This document shows, one piece after another, positions 45,295 through 54,559 of a DNA stretch of 64,000 bases. How positions within the stretch are numbered: position 1 is the stretch's first letter; each line of letters opens with the position of its first letter. The notes beneath the pieces were generated by a model, which was not told the origin of the DNA, did no database searches, and saw only the letters and a list, made by a program, of their open reading frames with translations. This stretch comes from SAR324 cluster bacterium (GTDB taxonomy: Bacteria; SAR324; XYD2-FULL-50-16), in NCBI GenBank assembly GCA_028282885.1, contig JANQGX010000088.1:186001-250000 (forward strand), given 5' to 3'. The translations under genes and the position numbers were made by a program.

Positions 45295-45921
45295 ATGAGT
45301 ATTTCAATTCTGGACAAGATCAACTGGCTGGGACACGATTCCTTTCGAATTGACAGCAGCCTCACCATCTATATCGACCCTTTTCAAATCGAACCGGGAC
45401 CGAAAGCGGATCTGATCCTGGTAACCCATGAACATCATGATCACTGTTCTCCGGACGACATAGCAAAAATCCAGGGCAGCGATACCCTGATCATAACCGA
45501 AGAGAAATCGGCTGCGAAACTGGGTGGCAATGTCAAGGTAATGAAACCGGGTGAAACAACATCAGTATCGGGTATTAACATTGAAACCGTTCCCTCCTAC
45601 AACACCAACAAACAGTTCCATCCCAAGGAAAACGGCTGGCTCGGCTTTATCCTGGAAATAGATGGTGAGCGGATTTATCATACGGGTGATGCTGATTATA
45701 TTCCTGAAATGGAGGAGATCAAAACGGATATCGCCCTGCTGCCGGTATCAGGGACTTATGTCATGACTGCCGATGAAGCTGTCAAAGCCGCCCTAGCCAT
45801 TAAACCGAAAATCGCTATCCCCATGCACTACGGGGCAATTGTGGGAAGTGAAGAAGATGCTTTGAGTTTCCGAAAGGCCCTGGAAGGTAAAATTGAAGTC
45901 GTGGTCATGCAGAAGCAATAG
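45295..45921 (+). CDS. UPF0173-type metallo-beta-lactamase-fold hydrolase
   Basis: 208 aa. The metal motif THEHHDH (44-50), later His in YHTGDADY and PMHYGAI define the fold. It begins INWLGHDSFRI, as in UPF0173 proteins. It is a soluble hydrolase of unknown substrate. AAGGAAA precedes the ATG. The stop abuts the stop of a convergent peptidase gene with no space, so no terminator separates them. Confidence 0.9.
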   Translation: MSISILDKINWLGHDSFRIDSSLTIYIDPFQIEPGPKADLILVTHEHHDHCSPDDIAKIQGSDTLIITEEKSAAKLGGNVKVMKPGETTSVSGINIETVPSYNTNKQFHPKENGWLGFILEIDGERIYHTGDADYIPEMEEIKTDIALLPVSGTYVMTADEAVKAALAIKPKIAIPMHYGAIVGSEEDALSFRKALEGKIEVVVMQKQ

Positions 45922-46605
45922 TCAACGGCGCAGCACCCTCAGCCAGTTGGCCAGGCTGAGGAGACTGGACAGGGCAGATGAAAGGTAAGTGAGGGCTGCT
46001 GCCCAGAGGATTCTTCGCGCTCCGGGCTCGTCCTCTTTCGAAATGAACTCCCCTTTTACCAGGATAGGCAAAGCTTTGCCGAAACTGGCATCCAGTTCCA
46101 TGGGCAGCGTAACCAAGTGAACCAAAACCCGCACCAGCATTCCCGACAACCCGATAGCCGTTAATCCGAAAACCACTAAGGGTGATCGGGTGAGCAGACC
46201 TGCGAAGGGAACAAAGAAAATCGCTATCATCCCCAATCTCTCCAGCCGCTGGGTCAGCATTACCAATCGTGTACGAAGCGAAAGCCAGGGATTTCCTTCT
46301 TCCAGTTGAATCAGATGCCCGATCTCGTGGGCAGCGATTGTTACTGCCGTCAGGGACTTCCCATTGAAAGTTTCAGGTGTCAGGGCGACCGTTTTGGATT
46401 CGGGATCAAAATGATTGGCGGTTGTTGAGACATCGATCCTGGCTTTTTCGATTTCGTAGAGCTCAAGAATATGCGAAGCAAATTGACCGCCGGTGCCGGG
46501 AAAATCATCACGATCCGACTGGTAGAGGGCGAAAACGCGTTTTACCCACCATTGAGGCAAAAGAATCAGACCTAAAATGAGAAGAACTACGATAGCGAGA
46601 GTCAT
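45922..46605 (-). CDS. Membrane zinc metallopeptidase (YugP-like)
   Basis: 227 aa. One N-terminal membrane segment (about 3-20), HEIGH at 93-97 as the zinc-binding HExxH, a further hydrophobic pair around 125-170, the ELDAS segment that supplies the third ligand, and a C-terminal membrane segment. The family (neutral zinc metallopeptidase, PF04298 type) has an unknown substrate. It is monocistronic, convergent with the UPF0173 gene. Confidence 0.88.
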   Translation of the reverse strand: MTLAIVVLLILGLILLPQWWVKRVFALYQSDRDDFPGTGGQFASHILELYEIEKARIDVSTTANHFDPESKTVALTPETFNGKSLTAVTIAAHEIGHLIQLEEGNPWLSLRTRLVMLTQRLERLGMIAIFFVPFAGLLTRSPLVVFGLTAIGLSGMLVRVLVHLVTLPMELDASFGKALPILVKGEFISKEDEPGARRILWAAALTYLSSALSSLLSLANWLRVLRR

Positions 46606-46785
46606 GGGCTCTTGAGATCAAATCGTTTACAGCACTGCTCGGATGAGAGCTGCCGGGTTTGTTCACTCACAGTCTTATCCAAAGGCAGATATCGTCGGCT
46701 TTTCTCTATTATAACCGGTACGGCAGAGACAAGCAATCGCTGTCGGTATCCGGATTTGTCTACGAATATGCGGCAACATCGAGCG

Positions 46786-46806
46786 GCATCGCCATTCTGG
46801 CGATGC
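46786..46806 (-). terminator. Perfect short hairpin downstream of CNBD gene
   Basis: Arms 46786-46794 and 46798-46806 pair perfectly (9 bp, 3-nt loop), with further GAGCG/CGCTC pairing outside. It lies between the minus-strand cyclic-nucleotide-type gene and the zinc peptidase. There is no T-run, so terminator function is tentative. The rest of 46606-46878 holds nothing I can support. Confidence 0.4.
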
Positions 46807-46878
46807 TTAACCGCTCACAATCCGTTCAATAACAAACCGATCATGACTCGAATAGAGCGTTTAGGGGGGATTGTTTCC

Positions 46879-47367
46879 CTACTTGTTCTGTTTGTCGAGG
46901 GCGACAATTTCGGGATGGGCTGTGATGGCTTTGATGAATTGTTCAGTGCGGTGATTCAGTCTTCGGCGAATCACATCCATGATTTTTTTCATCATCTGAT
47001 ATCCCATGGTGTGGTCGCTGTCCAGAATGCTGATGATTTCCTGGCCGTTGACTGAGTAGATTTCGCTGGGTTCAGTACAAACAGCGTTTATGGTGTAATT
47101 CTCATCGTTAATGATACTGGACCAGCCAAAGGAATCACCGGGAAGGACGGCACCGACCGTCACGGCAACCTTGTGTACAACGCTGTGCTCCAGCACCACC
47201 CGTCCTCTTTTAATCATATAGAAATTGTCAGCCGGTTCGTTCTCCTTGAAGACGTACTCCATCTCCCCGTAGGCGTTCAGGCTGATCGAGGGGATGATTT
47301 TATCGAGCATATCATCATAAAGGGCGCCCAGAATATTGTTATTTTTAAGGTCCGACTTGGATATCAT
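46879..47367 (-). CDS. Stand-alone cyclic-nucleotide-binding-type domain
   Basis: 162 aa consisting of a cNMP-type beta-roll (FKENEPADNFYMIKRGRVVLEH, then PGDSFGWSSI) and C-terminal helices. There is no helix-turn-helix, so it is not a CRP/FNR regulator. The segment equivalent to the phosphate-binding cassette lacks the canonical Arg, so cAMP/cGMP binding is doubtful. It follows the Mrp-like operon by 59 bases and may be co-transcribed, suggesting a regulatory or accessory role for the antiporter. That is inference. Confidence 0.8.
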   Translation of the reverse strand: MISKSDLKNNNILGALYDDMLDKIIPSISLNAYGEMEYVFKENEPADNFYMIKRGRVVLEHSVVHKVAVTVGAVLPGDSFGWSSIINDENYTINAVCTEPSEIYSVNGQEIISILDSDHTMGYQMMKKIMDVIRRRLNHRTEQFIKAITAHPEIVALDKQNK

Positions 47368-47426
47368 CTCTTCTTTCCTTCAATTATACGGTTATGTAAT
47401 ATTCCGGCACATTCCCGCCAGGATTA

Positions 47427-49241
47427 TCAACTAAGCAGGTACAGAACCACCATAAACAAAGCTGCTGCTGCAGCGGTAATTCCAATTGGTATGGCCCCCT
47501 TCTCCAATGATAGTTGGGCCCTTTTTTTGAAAGCCATTGCATCCTCATTCTTAATCCCACCCAATCCCCTGAGTGGAACCAGGATCAATAGTAGTAACCT
47601 GGAGGGAATATTCTCGGCAAAACTATTGATCGAGGGAACCAGTGATTTGAGAAATACCGCATCAAAAGCTTTATTGATGCCATTACCCAACACATCGGTG
47701 ATACGATAAAAGGCTGCGCCACCTTTTCTGTAAAACCAATCGAAATCCAGGTTTACGGATCGCATCTCCGCCGGATAATTACCGGAGAGAATCAGAAGGC
47801 AGAATGCCAGCGCTCCGAACATCAGCAATTGCAATTGACCGATAACATGGGCCCCGGTGTAAGGTTCATACTCAACCGGATAGGGTAGAATCGCATAGAG
47901 CTTGCCAAAATCAATACCGATATAAATGCAGAGGAAGGAAGCGATTCCCATGGCAATCAACATATTCAGGGGGGCTTCCTTGGGGCGCAGACCCGAATCG
48001 TGACCAAAGAACATGAAATAGGGAACCTTGATTCCGGCATGGTGAAATACACCGGCTGAAGCAAACTGGAAAATCAACCAGACAATCAGCAGATTTTCAT
48101 ATCCTGCAGCACTGATGATCATGGATTTGCTGACAAAACCGCTGAACAGGGGAAACGCCGAAATGGATGCCGCCCCGATCATACAGAAAACAGCGGTAAT
48201 AGGCATGGAACGATAAAGCCCTCCCAAATCGGTACACCTGATCTTTCCGGTCTGGTGCAAAACGGCTCCGGCCGACATGAAAAGCAGGGATTTATACAGA
48301 ATGTGGCAGAAAGTATGGGCCACAGCACCATTGATCGCCAACTCGGAGCCGATCCCCACTCCACAGAGCATAAAGCCTACCTGGTTAATAAGACTGTAGG
48401 CCAAAACCCGACGAATATCATTTTCAAGCACCGCATAAAAAATGGGGATCGCCGTCATTGCCACCCCAAGCCAGATGAGAAGCTCGGTGCCGGGAAACAT
48501 TCGCGCCATCACATAGACGGCGCTCTTGGTTGTAAAGGAGCTGAGAAAAACAGCACCGGTCACCGTCGCTTCCGGATAGGCATCTTTCAGCCAACCATGT
48601 AGAGGAGGAATAGCGGCATTGATGGCAACGCCAATGAAAATCATATACTTGGCAACACCCATGGTCGCACCCACGTCACTGAAATCAGCCAACCCGATAA
48701 AGCTGAACTCCAGCGTTCCGGTCCGGACGACATAAATAACAATCCCGCCCAATAATGATAGCCCGCCGAAGATATGGACGAGGATATACCTGAAGGCTGC
48801 TTTCTGGGATTCCTTTGTTTTACGCGCCAGAATCAGAAATGTGGAGGCAATGGCCATGGATTCCCAGAAGATGTAGAAGGAGAAGAGATCACCCGCAAAG
48901 GTCACCCCCAAGGCGCCTCCCGCATAAACATAGGCCGCCACATGCTGTACATTATCCTTTACCCTGATCGCGTAGATCATGCCGATAAAGGTGACGATGA
49001 CAAAGATGTAGCCGAAAGCACGACTCAAGCCATCTATCCGTCCCAGGTTGAGCTGGTAGTCCAGCAGCGGATAAAGAAAATGGTTGCCATTGGGCGTGTT
49101 AACCAGCGTCAGAAAAGCCAACACAGGCAACAGCAGTAAGTAAGCAGCCTTTGCCTTCCCCTTGAGAAACGGAATCAATACCGCCCCCAGAATAAAAATC
49201 AATGCCGGTGGAATGCCCGTGTTTATTGTCGTTAGAACCAT
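47427..49241 (-). CDS. NuoL/M/N-like antiporter subunit (third copy)
   Basis: 604 aa with about fifteen membrane segments. Proton-channel features typical of MrpA/D and Nuo antiporter subunits are seen: FWESMAIAS with the key Glu, AIPPLHGWLKDAYPEATVTGAVFLSSFTTKSAVY with the Lys, and SLINQVGFML / AVAHTFCHILYKSLLFMSAG. A C-terminal extension (about 475-604) with a long soluble and amphipathic part is unlike normal MrpD. It is the last large gene of the Mrp-like operon. Confidence 0.9.
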   Translation of the reverse strand: MVLTTINTGIPPALIFILGAVLIPFLKGKAKAAYLLLLPVLAFLTLVNTPNGNHFLYPLLDYQLNLGRIDGLSRAFGYIFVIVTFIGMIYAIRVKDNVQHVAAYVYAGGALGVTFAGDLFSFYIFWESMAIASTFLILARKTKESQKAAFRYILVHIFGGLSLLGGIVIYVVRTGTLEFSFIGLADFSDVGATMGVAKYMIFIGVAINAAIPPLHGWLKDAYPEATVTGAVFLSSFTTKSAVYVMARMFPGTELLIWLGVAMTAIPIFYAVLENDIRRVLAYSLINQVGFMLCGVGIGSELAINGAVAHTFCHILYKSLLFMSAGAVLHQTGKIRCTDLGGLYRSMPITAVFCMIGAASISAFPLFSGFVSKSMIISAAGYENLLIVWLIFQFASAGVFHHAGIKVPYFMFFGHDSGLRPKEAPLNMLIAMGIASFLCIYIGIDFGKLYAILPYPVEYEPYTGAHVIGQLQLLMFGALAFCLLILSGNYPAEMRSVNLDFDWFYRKGGAAFYRITDVLGNGINKAFDAVFLKSLVPSINSFAENIPSRLLLLILVPLRGLGGIKNEDAMAFKKRAQLSLEKGAIPIGITAAAAALFMVVLYLLS

Positions 49242-49307
49242 CCGATTTACCGATAATTGGAATAGTGGAAATAATTAACTACTCATTCCGAATCATGAGC
49301 TGTAGCG

Positions 49308-49553
49308 CTATTTGTCGTAATAATCCTCGTCCCGCTTGATAAAAAACCTGATCACCTTGGCAATAAAAATCAGCATCACACAGGAGACAAATCCATACAC
49401 CGCATAGAACTGCGGCGCTCCTTCCAGGGGGATATCGTGATGTTTATGCACCAAAAAGTCGGCAATCAGCAGCACGACCAGCGACGCATAAAACACCCCA
49501 AGAAAGATTTTCACATTGCGGGGATTATCAAATATTTTCAGATCAAATTTCAT
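49308..49553 (-). CDS. Small two-span membrane protein, 81 aa
   Basis: Two membrane segments (about 16-32 and 48-68) separated by an acidic/histidine-rich loop (VHKHHDIPLEGAPQF). The C-terminus is charged. It lies between the second and third antiporter subunits and is probably a structural subunit of the complex. No named family is recognised. Confidence 0.75.
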   Translation of the reverse strand: MKFDLKIFDNPRNVKIFLGVFYASLVVLLIADFLVHKHHDIPLEGAPQFYAVYGFVSCVMLIFIAKVIRFFIKRDEDYYDK

Positions 49554-49592
49554 TGTTAAATCCGAATTTACCGTATTGCACCAATTCCGTTT

Positions 49593-49724
49593 TTAGAGAT
49601 AGGTCACCAACAGCACCGCCAGGTAGATCACGGCAATGACGAAGACAACATTGAAGATTGTCTTATACCCCGGCAGCGCCTCGTGTTTTAAATCCATCAA
49701 TTCTTCGTGATGAGTTTCTTCCAT
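49593..49724 (-). CDS. Small one-span membrane protein, 43 aa
   Basis: From the ATG at 49724, which has a GGGTAAG ribosome site; the longer frame overlaps the neighbouring gene and lacks one. The N-terminus is rich in Glu and His (MEETHHEELMDLKHE) and a membrane segment fills about 21-42. It begins five bases after the second antiporter subunit gene, so it is likely part of the complex. Confidence 0.65.
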   Translation of the reverse strand: MEETHHEELMDLKHEALPGYKTIFNVVFVIAVIYLAVLLVTYL

Positions 49725-49729
49725 ATGTC

Positions 49730-51211
49730 TTACCCGCCTAATATCGTTTGAACCGCCTGCCGGGCGAGTCTTAAAAAAGGTTGTGGATAGAAAAACAGGA
49801 TCAGCGATGCTGTAGCTGTAACCATGATCGGTCCCAAACACCAGGCCGGTACTTCATCCACCTTGTTTTCGAACTGGGACTCCTCTTCACTACAGAAAAA
49901 TGCCCTGTAGACGATAGGCAGAAAATAGGCTGCATTGAGGAGTGAACTGGCCAACAGAACAAAAAGAAAGAAGATCTGATCCGACTCCAGCGTTCCCAGT
50001 ACCAGGAACCATTTGCTGATCAATCCTCCGGCGGGAGGTAGTCCGATAACGCTCAGAGAGCCAACCAGAAACGCCCCCATGGTCCAGGGCATCCTCTTTC
50101 CGATACCGACCATCCGGCTGATGTTCTTTATTCCCGAAGCTGCAAAGATAGCCCCGGCACAGAAAAAGAGAGTAATCTTGCCAAAGGCGTGCATAGCAAT
50201 GTGGAGCATGCTGGCAGTCAGGCTGTACCTGGTCAACAGAGCTGCGCCCAGGATAATATAGGAGAGCTGCCCGATGGTTGAAAATGCCAGCCTTCGTTTC
50301 AGGTTGTCCTGCGAGAGAGCGATCAGTGAAGCGGCCAGAATCGTAAAAGCGGCCAGGTAGGCAAGGTAACTGTTGTACTGCAGCGAAGAGAGAAAATCGG
50401 TGCCAAAAACCCCGGTAATCACCCGGATCACACAGAAGACACCCACCTTGACCACAGCAACGGCGTGCAAAAGAGCACTGACCGGCGTAGGAGCTACCAT
50501 GGCAGCCGGAAGCCAGGAGTGAAAGGGCATGATCCCGCACTTGGCAAACCCGAAGATAAACATTCCCAAGAGAAGCAGGAGCAGCTTGGGTGGTATCCCA
50601 TGTCCCGCCATGAAACCCTGGCTGCCGAAATCGAGCGTCCCTGTATAAGCATAGGTAATCAGCATGGCCGGGATCAGGAAGGCGATGGAGGAACCCAGAA
50701 TGTAAAAGAGATATTTCCTCCCGGATGATCTTGCTTCCTTGTCCTGGTGATGGGTAACCAGGGGATAGGTTGCCAGTGAAAGCAGTTCATAGAAGAGATA
50801 CATGGTGAAGAAGTTGCCGGAAAAGGCAACCCCGATGGTGGCAAACAGGGAAAGAGCAAAAAAGCTGTAGTATCGGGTCTGACTATGCTCTTTCAGCGTT
50901 CTCATGTATCCAATGGAATAAGCGGAGGTAACAATCCATAAAAAGGAAGCAACCAACGCAAACAGCATACCCAGGGCATCGACGGTTAATTTGATCGCCA
51001 GCGAAGGTGTCAGGGTGGCAATGACGAATTCGAGTCTCGCCCCTTCCAGGATAGACGGCAGCATGGAGACGACCATCAGAAAAAGGGCCCCGGCTGCCAG
51101 AAACGTCCAACCCTCACGGACATTTTCATTTTTGCTTGAAATCAGTACCGGTACGGCTGCAACAGGCGTCAATACTGCCAGTATTGGACCGATGGAGAAT
51201 AAAGGTTCCAC
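49730..51211 (-). CDS. MrpD/NuoM-like antiporter subunit (second copy)
   Basis: 493 aa, about fourteen membrane segments. Conserved features: FYELLSLATYPLV (proton-path Glu), KCGIMPFHSWLPAAMVAPTPVSALLHAVAVVKVGVF (Lys and His typical of NuoM/MrpD), and AFSTIGQLSYIILG. It resembles the membrane arm of complex I and hydrogenase-linked antiporters more than canonical MrpD. It follows the first MrpD by three bases. Confidence 0.92.
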   Translation of the reverse strand: MEPLFSIGPILAVLTPVAAVPVLISSKNENVREGWTFLAAGALFLMVVSMLPSILEGARLEFVIATLTPSLAIKLTVDALGMLFALVASFLWIVTSAYSIGYMRTLKEHSQTRYYSFFALSLFATIGVAFSGNFFTMYLFYELLSLATYPLVTHHQDKEARSSGRKYLFYILGSSIAFLIPAMLITYAYTGTLDFGSQGFMAGHGIPPKLLLLLLGMFIFGFAKCGIMPFHSWLPAAMVAPTPVSALLHAVAVVKVGVFCVIRVITGVFGTDFLSSLQYNSYLAYLAAFTILAASLIALSQDNLKRRLAFSTIGQLSYIILGAALLTRYSLTASMLHIAMHAFGKITLFFCAGAIFAASGIKNISRMVGIGKRMPWTMGAFLVGSLSVIGLPPAGGLISKWFLVLGTLESDQIFFLFVLLASSLLNAAYFLPIVYRAFFCSEEESQFENKVDEVPAWCLGPIMVTATASLILFFYPQPFLRLARQAVQTILGG

Positions 51212-51214
51212 TGT

Positions 51215-52717
51215 TTAAACAATCCCTGCCGGAATGGCAAAATAGATAATTTTGGTTATGAGATCACCGGAGAATATACCGAGAATCACCAATGAAATGG
51301 CAACAACATAAAAGGGGATCAACATTCCCAGGGGCGCTTCCTCGACAGCAACAGCTTCATGTCCGTGGCTGTGATCGTGCCCATGGGATTCCGAAAAAGG
51401 TTCAAAATAGGCAACTTCGAATATCCGGAAAAAAAGAACCGCATTGATCAGACTGCTGAAAAGAAGCGCACCAACAAAATAGTAATTGCCTGCCTCGATG
51501 CCACCCGAGATCAGGTACCATTTGCTGAAAAAGCCGCAAGTCGGCGGCACGCCTATAATGGAAAGCCCTCCCAGCACAAAGGCAGCCATGGTCCAGGGCA
51601 TTTTTCTGAACAATCCCTGCATATCCGAAATCTCTTCCCCCTTTATTTTCCGGGCGAATATTCCGGCTGCCATAAACAACGCCAGGGTCATCAGGGCATC
51701 ATTGGCAATGTGCAGAACAGAGCCGCTGATTCCCGCCCGGTTTCCCAACCAGAATCCGCCCACCATATATCCCACCTCGGCGACGATGATATAGGTGAAC
51801 ATCTTCTTAAAGTTTTTCTGGGCCAGGGCCATACAGGAACCGGCGACGATTCCGATTATTGCCAGCCAGACAATGGCTCCGCTGAGTTCGATGGTCTTGA
51901 AAGAGAATTCGGGTGTAAAAACCGACAGTGCCATGCGGATCATGATATAAACCGTAACCTTTGTGGTCAGGGGGGCAATCAGTCCGATGGATGCGGTAGG
52001 TGTATAAGTATAAGCATTGGGTAACCAGCCGTGTAGCGGGAAAAAAGCCATTTTGATAAAGAGACCGGCCAGGCAGATGACGAATGCCATACGAATGGAA
52101 CCTGAATCCGACATCTGCGACATAAAAGAGGCGATCTCGGCCATATTCAGGGTCCCGGTTGCGATGTAGATATAACCCACTCCCAACAGGTAAAAGGTGG
52201 CTCCGATTGTTCCCACGATGAGATAGTTCAAGGCGGATACAGTGGCCCGATCCCTGCGCAGACCCATCAGGGAATATCCTGTCAGGGAAGCAATCTCCAT
52301 CAACACGTAGAGATTGAAGGCATCGCCGGTAACGACCATACCTGCCAAGCCCGTTGCAAACAATATGTAAAGCGCGTAATAGGTTCCCATCTTGTCCGGG
52401 AAATCCTCTTCGATGGCACTTTTGGAATAGATCAGGTTCACCAGCGCCACAGCGGTAACAACCACAATAACAAGCCCGTTAAGAGCATCCACCCTGTATA
52501 CAATCCCGATGGGAGCGGTCCAACCAGCCATCTCGTAAATCACTTCCTTGACCCGGATAACCCTTCCCAGGAGAAAAACCGACGAAACAAAAGAGGCTGC
52601 CAATGAAGCCACGGCAATGGGAAAACAGTACCTTTTGTTAATCCAACCGGCAGCGGCTGCCGCCAATGCAGCCAGAAGCGGCACAACAATTATTAAAGCC
52701 GGATAGTGTTGACTCAT
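51215..52717 (-). CDS. mrpD: Mrp-type Na+/H+ antiporter subunit D
   Basis: 500 aa with about fourteen membrane segments, including YVLMEIASLTGYSLMG with the channel Glu, IKMAFFPLHGWLPNAYTYTPTASIGLIAPLTTKVTVY (Lys motif) and LHIANDALMTLALFMAAG. Its start overlaps mrpC by four bases. A His-rich insertion (HGHDHSHGHE, about 448-457) is unusual and could bind metal or simply be a linker. Role: proton/sodium translocation in the inner membrane. Confidence 0.94.
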   Translation of the reverse strand: MSQHYPALIIVVPLLAALAAAAAGWINKRYCFPIAVASLAASFVSSVFLLGRVIRVKEVIYEMAGWTAPIGIVYRVDALNGLVIVVVTAVALVNLIYSKSAIEEDFPDKMGTYYALYILFATGLAGMVVTGDAFNLYVLMEIASLTGYSLMGLRRDRATVSALNYLIVGTIGATFYLLGVGYIYIATGTLNMAEIASFMSQMSDSGSIRMAFVICLAGLFIKMAFFPLHGWLPNAYTYTPTASIGLIAPLTTKVTVYIMIRMALSVFTPEFSFKTIELSGAIVWLAIIGIVAGSCMALAQKNFKKMFTYIIVAEVGYMVGGFWLGNRAGISGSVLHIANDALMTLALFMAAGIFARKIKGEEISDMQGLFRKMPWTMAAFVLGGLSIIGVPPTCGFFSKWYLISGGIEAGNYYFVGALLFSSLINAVLFFRIFEVAYFEPFSESHGHDHSHGHEAVAVEEAPLGMLIPFYVVAISLVILGIFSGDLITKIIYFAIPAGIV

Positions 52718-53112
52718 TGTTCCCTGATCATGTCGTTGATTTCGTTTTCTTCAAGTGTGCCGTACTTCTGATAAACCCTGATGGCCAGCGAAAGCGCAAC
52801 TCCCAAAGTGGCAACTCCAACCACAATGGCAGTCAGCATCAACACGTGCGGCAGCGGATTAATGTATTGTGAAGCCTCAATGGCTGCATTTGCCTCTTCT
52901 CCGTGACCGTGGGCAATGATGGGAATCACAGCTTTTTCCTTTACGGCGGTGGAAACATAGAAAAGAATGACAGCAGTTTGAAAGATACTCATGCCGATGA
53001 TCTTCCGCACATAATTCTGACGTGAAATCATGGCATAGAGACCGATCATCATTAGGACGACATAGCTCCAGTAATTACTTTTAGCGATGATAAAATCAAG
53101 AATCTCGCCCAT
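52714..53112 (-). CDS. mrpC: Mrp antiporter subunit C (NuoK-like)
   Basis: 132 aa with three membrane segments. KIIGMSIFQTAVILFYVS with the membrane Gln/Ile motif and PLPHVLMLTAIVVGVATLGVALSLAIRVYQKYGTLEENEI are typical of MrpC/MnhC. It forms the contact between MrpD-like and MrpB-like subunits. It is spaced two bases from the upstream subunit gene and overlaps mrpD. Confidence 0.93.
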   Translation of the reverse strand: MGEILDFIIAKSNYWSYVVLMMIGLYAMISRQNYVRKIIGMSIFQTAVILFYVSTAVKEKAVIPIIAHGHGEEANAAIEASQYINPLPHVLMLTAIVVGVATLGVALSLAIRVYQKYGTLEENEINDMIREQ

Positions 53113-53114
53113 GA

Positions 53115-53945
53115 TTACAACCCCTCGTCTTGTTTACCCGCGGAAGACAGATTATAGTAGATCCAGACCATGACTGCCATCACCGCTATTGCTACACCTG
53201 TCTCCACAATCAGAATACCGTGCGAGCGCGCCATGATTTCGTCAACTCCCAGGACAGTAGCCAGGGTGCTGTAGTCCAGAAAGTTCTTCCCTGCCAGGGC
53301 GGCAAACGCCCCAGTACCGGCGTAGATAAACACGCCAATCATCGCCATCAGAACCGTTGTCTTCTCTTTCAGGTGAGCAATTGCCGCTCCCAGGTTTCTG
53401 GATATGGCCATCAGAATAATGGACGCTCCCAGGACAACACCTCCCTGGAATCCGCCACCCGGACTGTGGTGACCATGGGCGATAACGTATAGAGCAAATA
53501 TCTGAATAAAGGGAATGATCGCCTTGCAGGTAGTGGCCAGAATCAGGTCAAAAGGAACCCAGACCGAATCGATCCTTTTAAAGACCTTGGACTGCTCAGG
53601 CAATACCGCCCCCTCAATAATTCTGAGAGTGGTCGCTGTGGGAACATGACGGTAGTAAGTGGATTTTGGTTTCTCCGTCTTTCTCACCCGCAGAATGAAA
53701 AAGCAGGCCAGCCCGGCTGCCAGGATTACAGTGGTTTCAAACATGGTGTCAAACCCCCTGTAGTCAGCCAAAACAGCCGTTACTACATTGGGAACCGCCG
53801 AATCCTTAATGGAGTTTTCCAGAAAATAGGGTGAAAGATGGCGACTGGCAGGAGAATTCGGATCTCCCCAGTCAGCGAATTCTGCGGTTTTCAGCAGAAG
53901 TAATACTCCGCAGACAACTACGGTAAGCAGACCCAGCTTTTTCAA
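53115..53945 (-). CDS. mrpB: Mrp antiporter subunit B with N-terminal extension
   Basis: 276 aa. The C-terminal half has the MnhB signature HGHHSPGGGFQGGVVLGA followed by membrane segments. The N-terminal half (about 1-130) carries two extra membrane segments (near 5-14 and 70-87) and a soluble linker, resembling the MbhE/MrpA C-terminal region that is fused to MnhB in some clusters. It overlaps the previous gene by four bases. Confidence 0.9.
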   Translation of the reverse strand: MKKLGLLTVVVCGVLLLLKTAEFADWGDPNSPASRHLSPYFLENSIKDSAVPNVVTAVLADYRGFDTMFETTVILAAGLACFFILRVRKTEKPKSTYYRHVPTATTLRIIEGAVLPEQSKVFKRIDSVWVPFDLILATTCKAIIPFIQIFALYVIAHGHHSPGGGFQGGVVLGASIILMAISRNLGAAIAHLKEKTTVLMAMIGVFIYAGTGAFAALAGKNFLDYSTLATVLGVDEIMARSHGILIVETGVAIAVMAVMVWIYYNLSSAGKQDEGL

Positions 53946-54187
53946 TTTTTGGCCCTCCTGGTAGTCTGAAAGACGGCGGCAACACAGATCACCGTACTGA
54001 CGCCGGCTCCCACGGTCGCTTCGGTAAAGGCAACATCAACAGCTCCCATAACAGCCCAGAGAACGCACATTAAAAAGCTGTATGCACCCAGCAGTATCGA
54101 AGCCCCAAGGAGATCCTTGACGGAAATGGCGCCAATTCCACAGATAATCACCAGTAACAGGGTAATGAGATCAATCTGCCAGTTCAT
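53942..54187 (-). CDS. DUF4040/MbhD-like subunit
   Basis: 81 aa, three short membrane segments. The segment VAFTEATVGAGVSTVICVAAV is the signature of the DUF4040 domain found in the C-terminus of MrpA and as MbhD in hydrogenases. Here it is encoded separately, showing that the MrpA function is split. It overlaps neighbours by 1 to 4 bases. Confidence 0.9.
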   Translation of the reverse strand: MNWQIDLITLLLVIICGIGAISVKDLLGASILLGAYSFLMCVLWAVMGAVDVAFTEATVGAGVSTVICVAAVFQTTRRAKN

Positions 54188-54522
54188 TATGTCTCCTCTT
54201 TGGTTAAATCTTCCCGGGTCCAGGGTTGAAGTCCCGCCCTGACGCCGGCATCCATAATGGCATGGGAGGCAATCGGACTGGTGATATAGACGAAAATCAC
54301 GATCAGCAGGATCTTTAAACTGGAGAAGACGGAAAGGTAAGAAAAGTGGTCAAAAAGGATATAGACTGCGATGGCAAGCATTGATAGCAACAACCCCATG
54401 GTATCCAGCATGCCCGCAGGATGCATTCTCGAATAGAAATCGGGAAAACGGATGATCCCGATGATCCCTACCAGGAAGAAAAAGAGCCCGGCAGCCAGTA
54501 AAACAGTGACAACGATGTTCAT
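54187..54522 (-). CDS. mrpG: Mrp antiporter subunit G
   Basis: 111 aa with three membrane segments and the family signature IIGIIRFPDFYSRMHPAGMLDTMG. It is a structural subunit of the Mrp complex in the inner membrane, required for complex integrity in known systems. It is followed immediately by the DUF4040 gene (overlapping stop and start). Confidence 0.93.
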   Translation of the reverse strand: MNIVVTVLLAAGLFFFLVGIIGIIRFPDFYSRMHPAGMLDTMGLLLSMLAIAVYILFDHFSYLSVFSSLKILLIVIFVYITSPIASHAIMDAGVRAGLQPWTREDLTKEET

Positions 54523-54559
54523 GATTTGTTTATATCTGAATAGTTTTTCATCTTTTTAA

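Noticed and set aside
46612-47055. Open frame of 147 codons on the plus strand
   Set aside because: Its second half is antisense to the clearly coding cNMP-type gene and the first half lacks family features.
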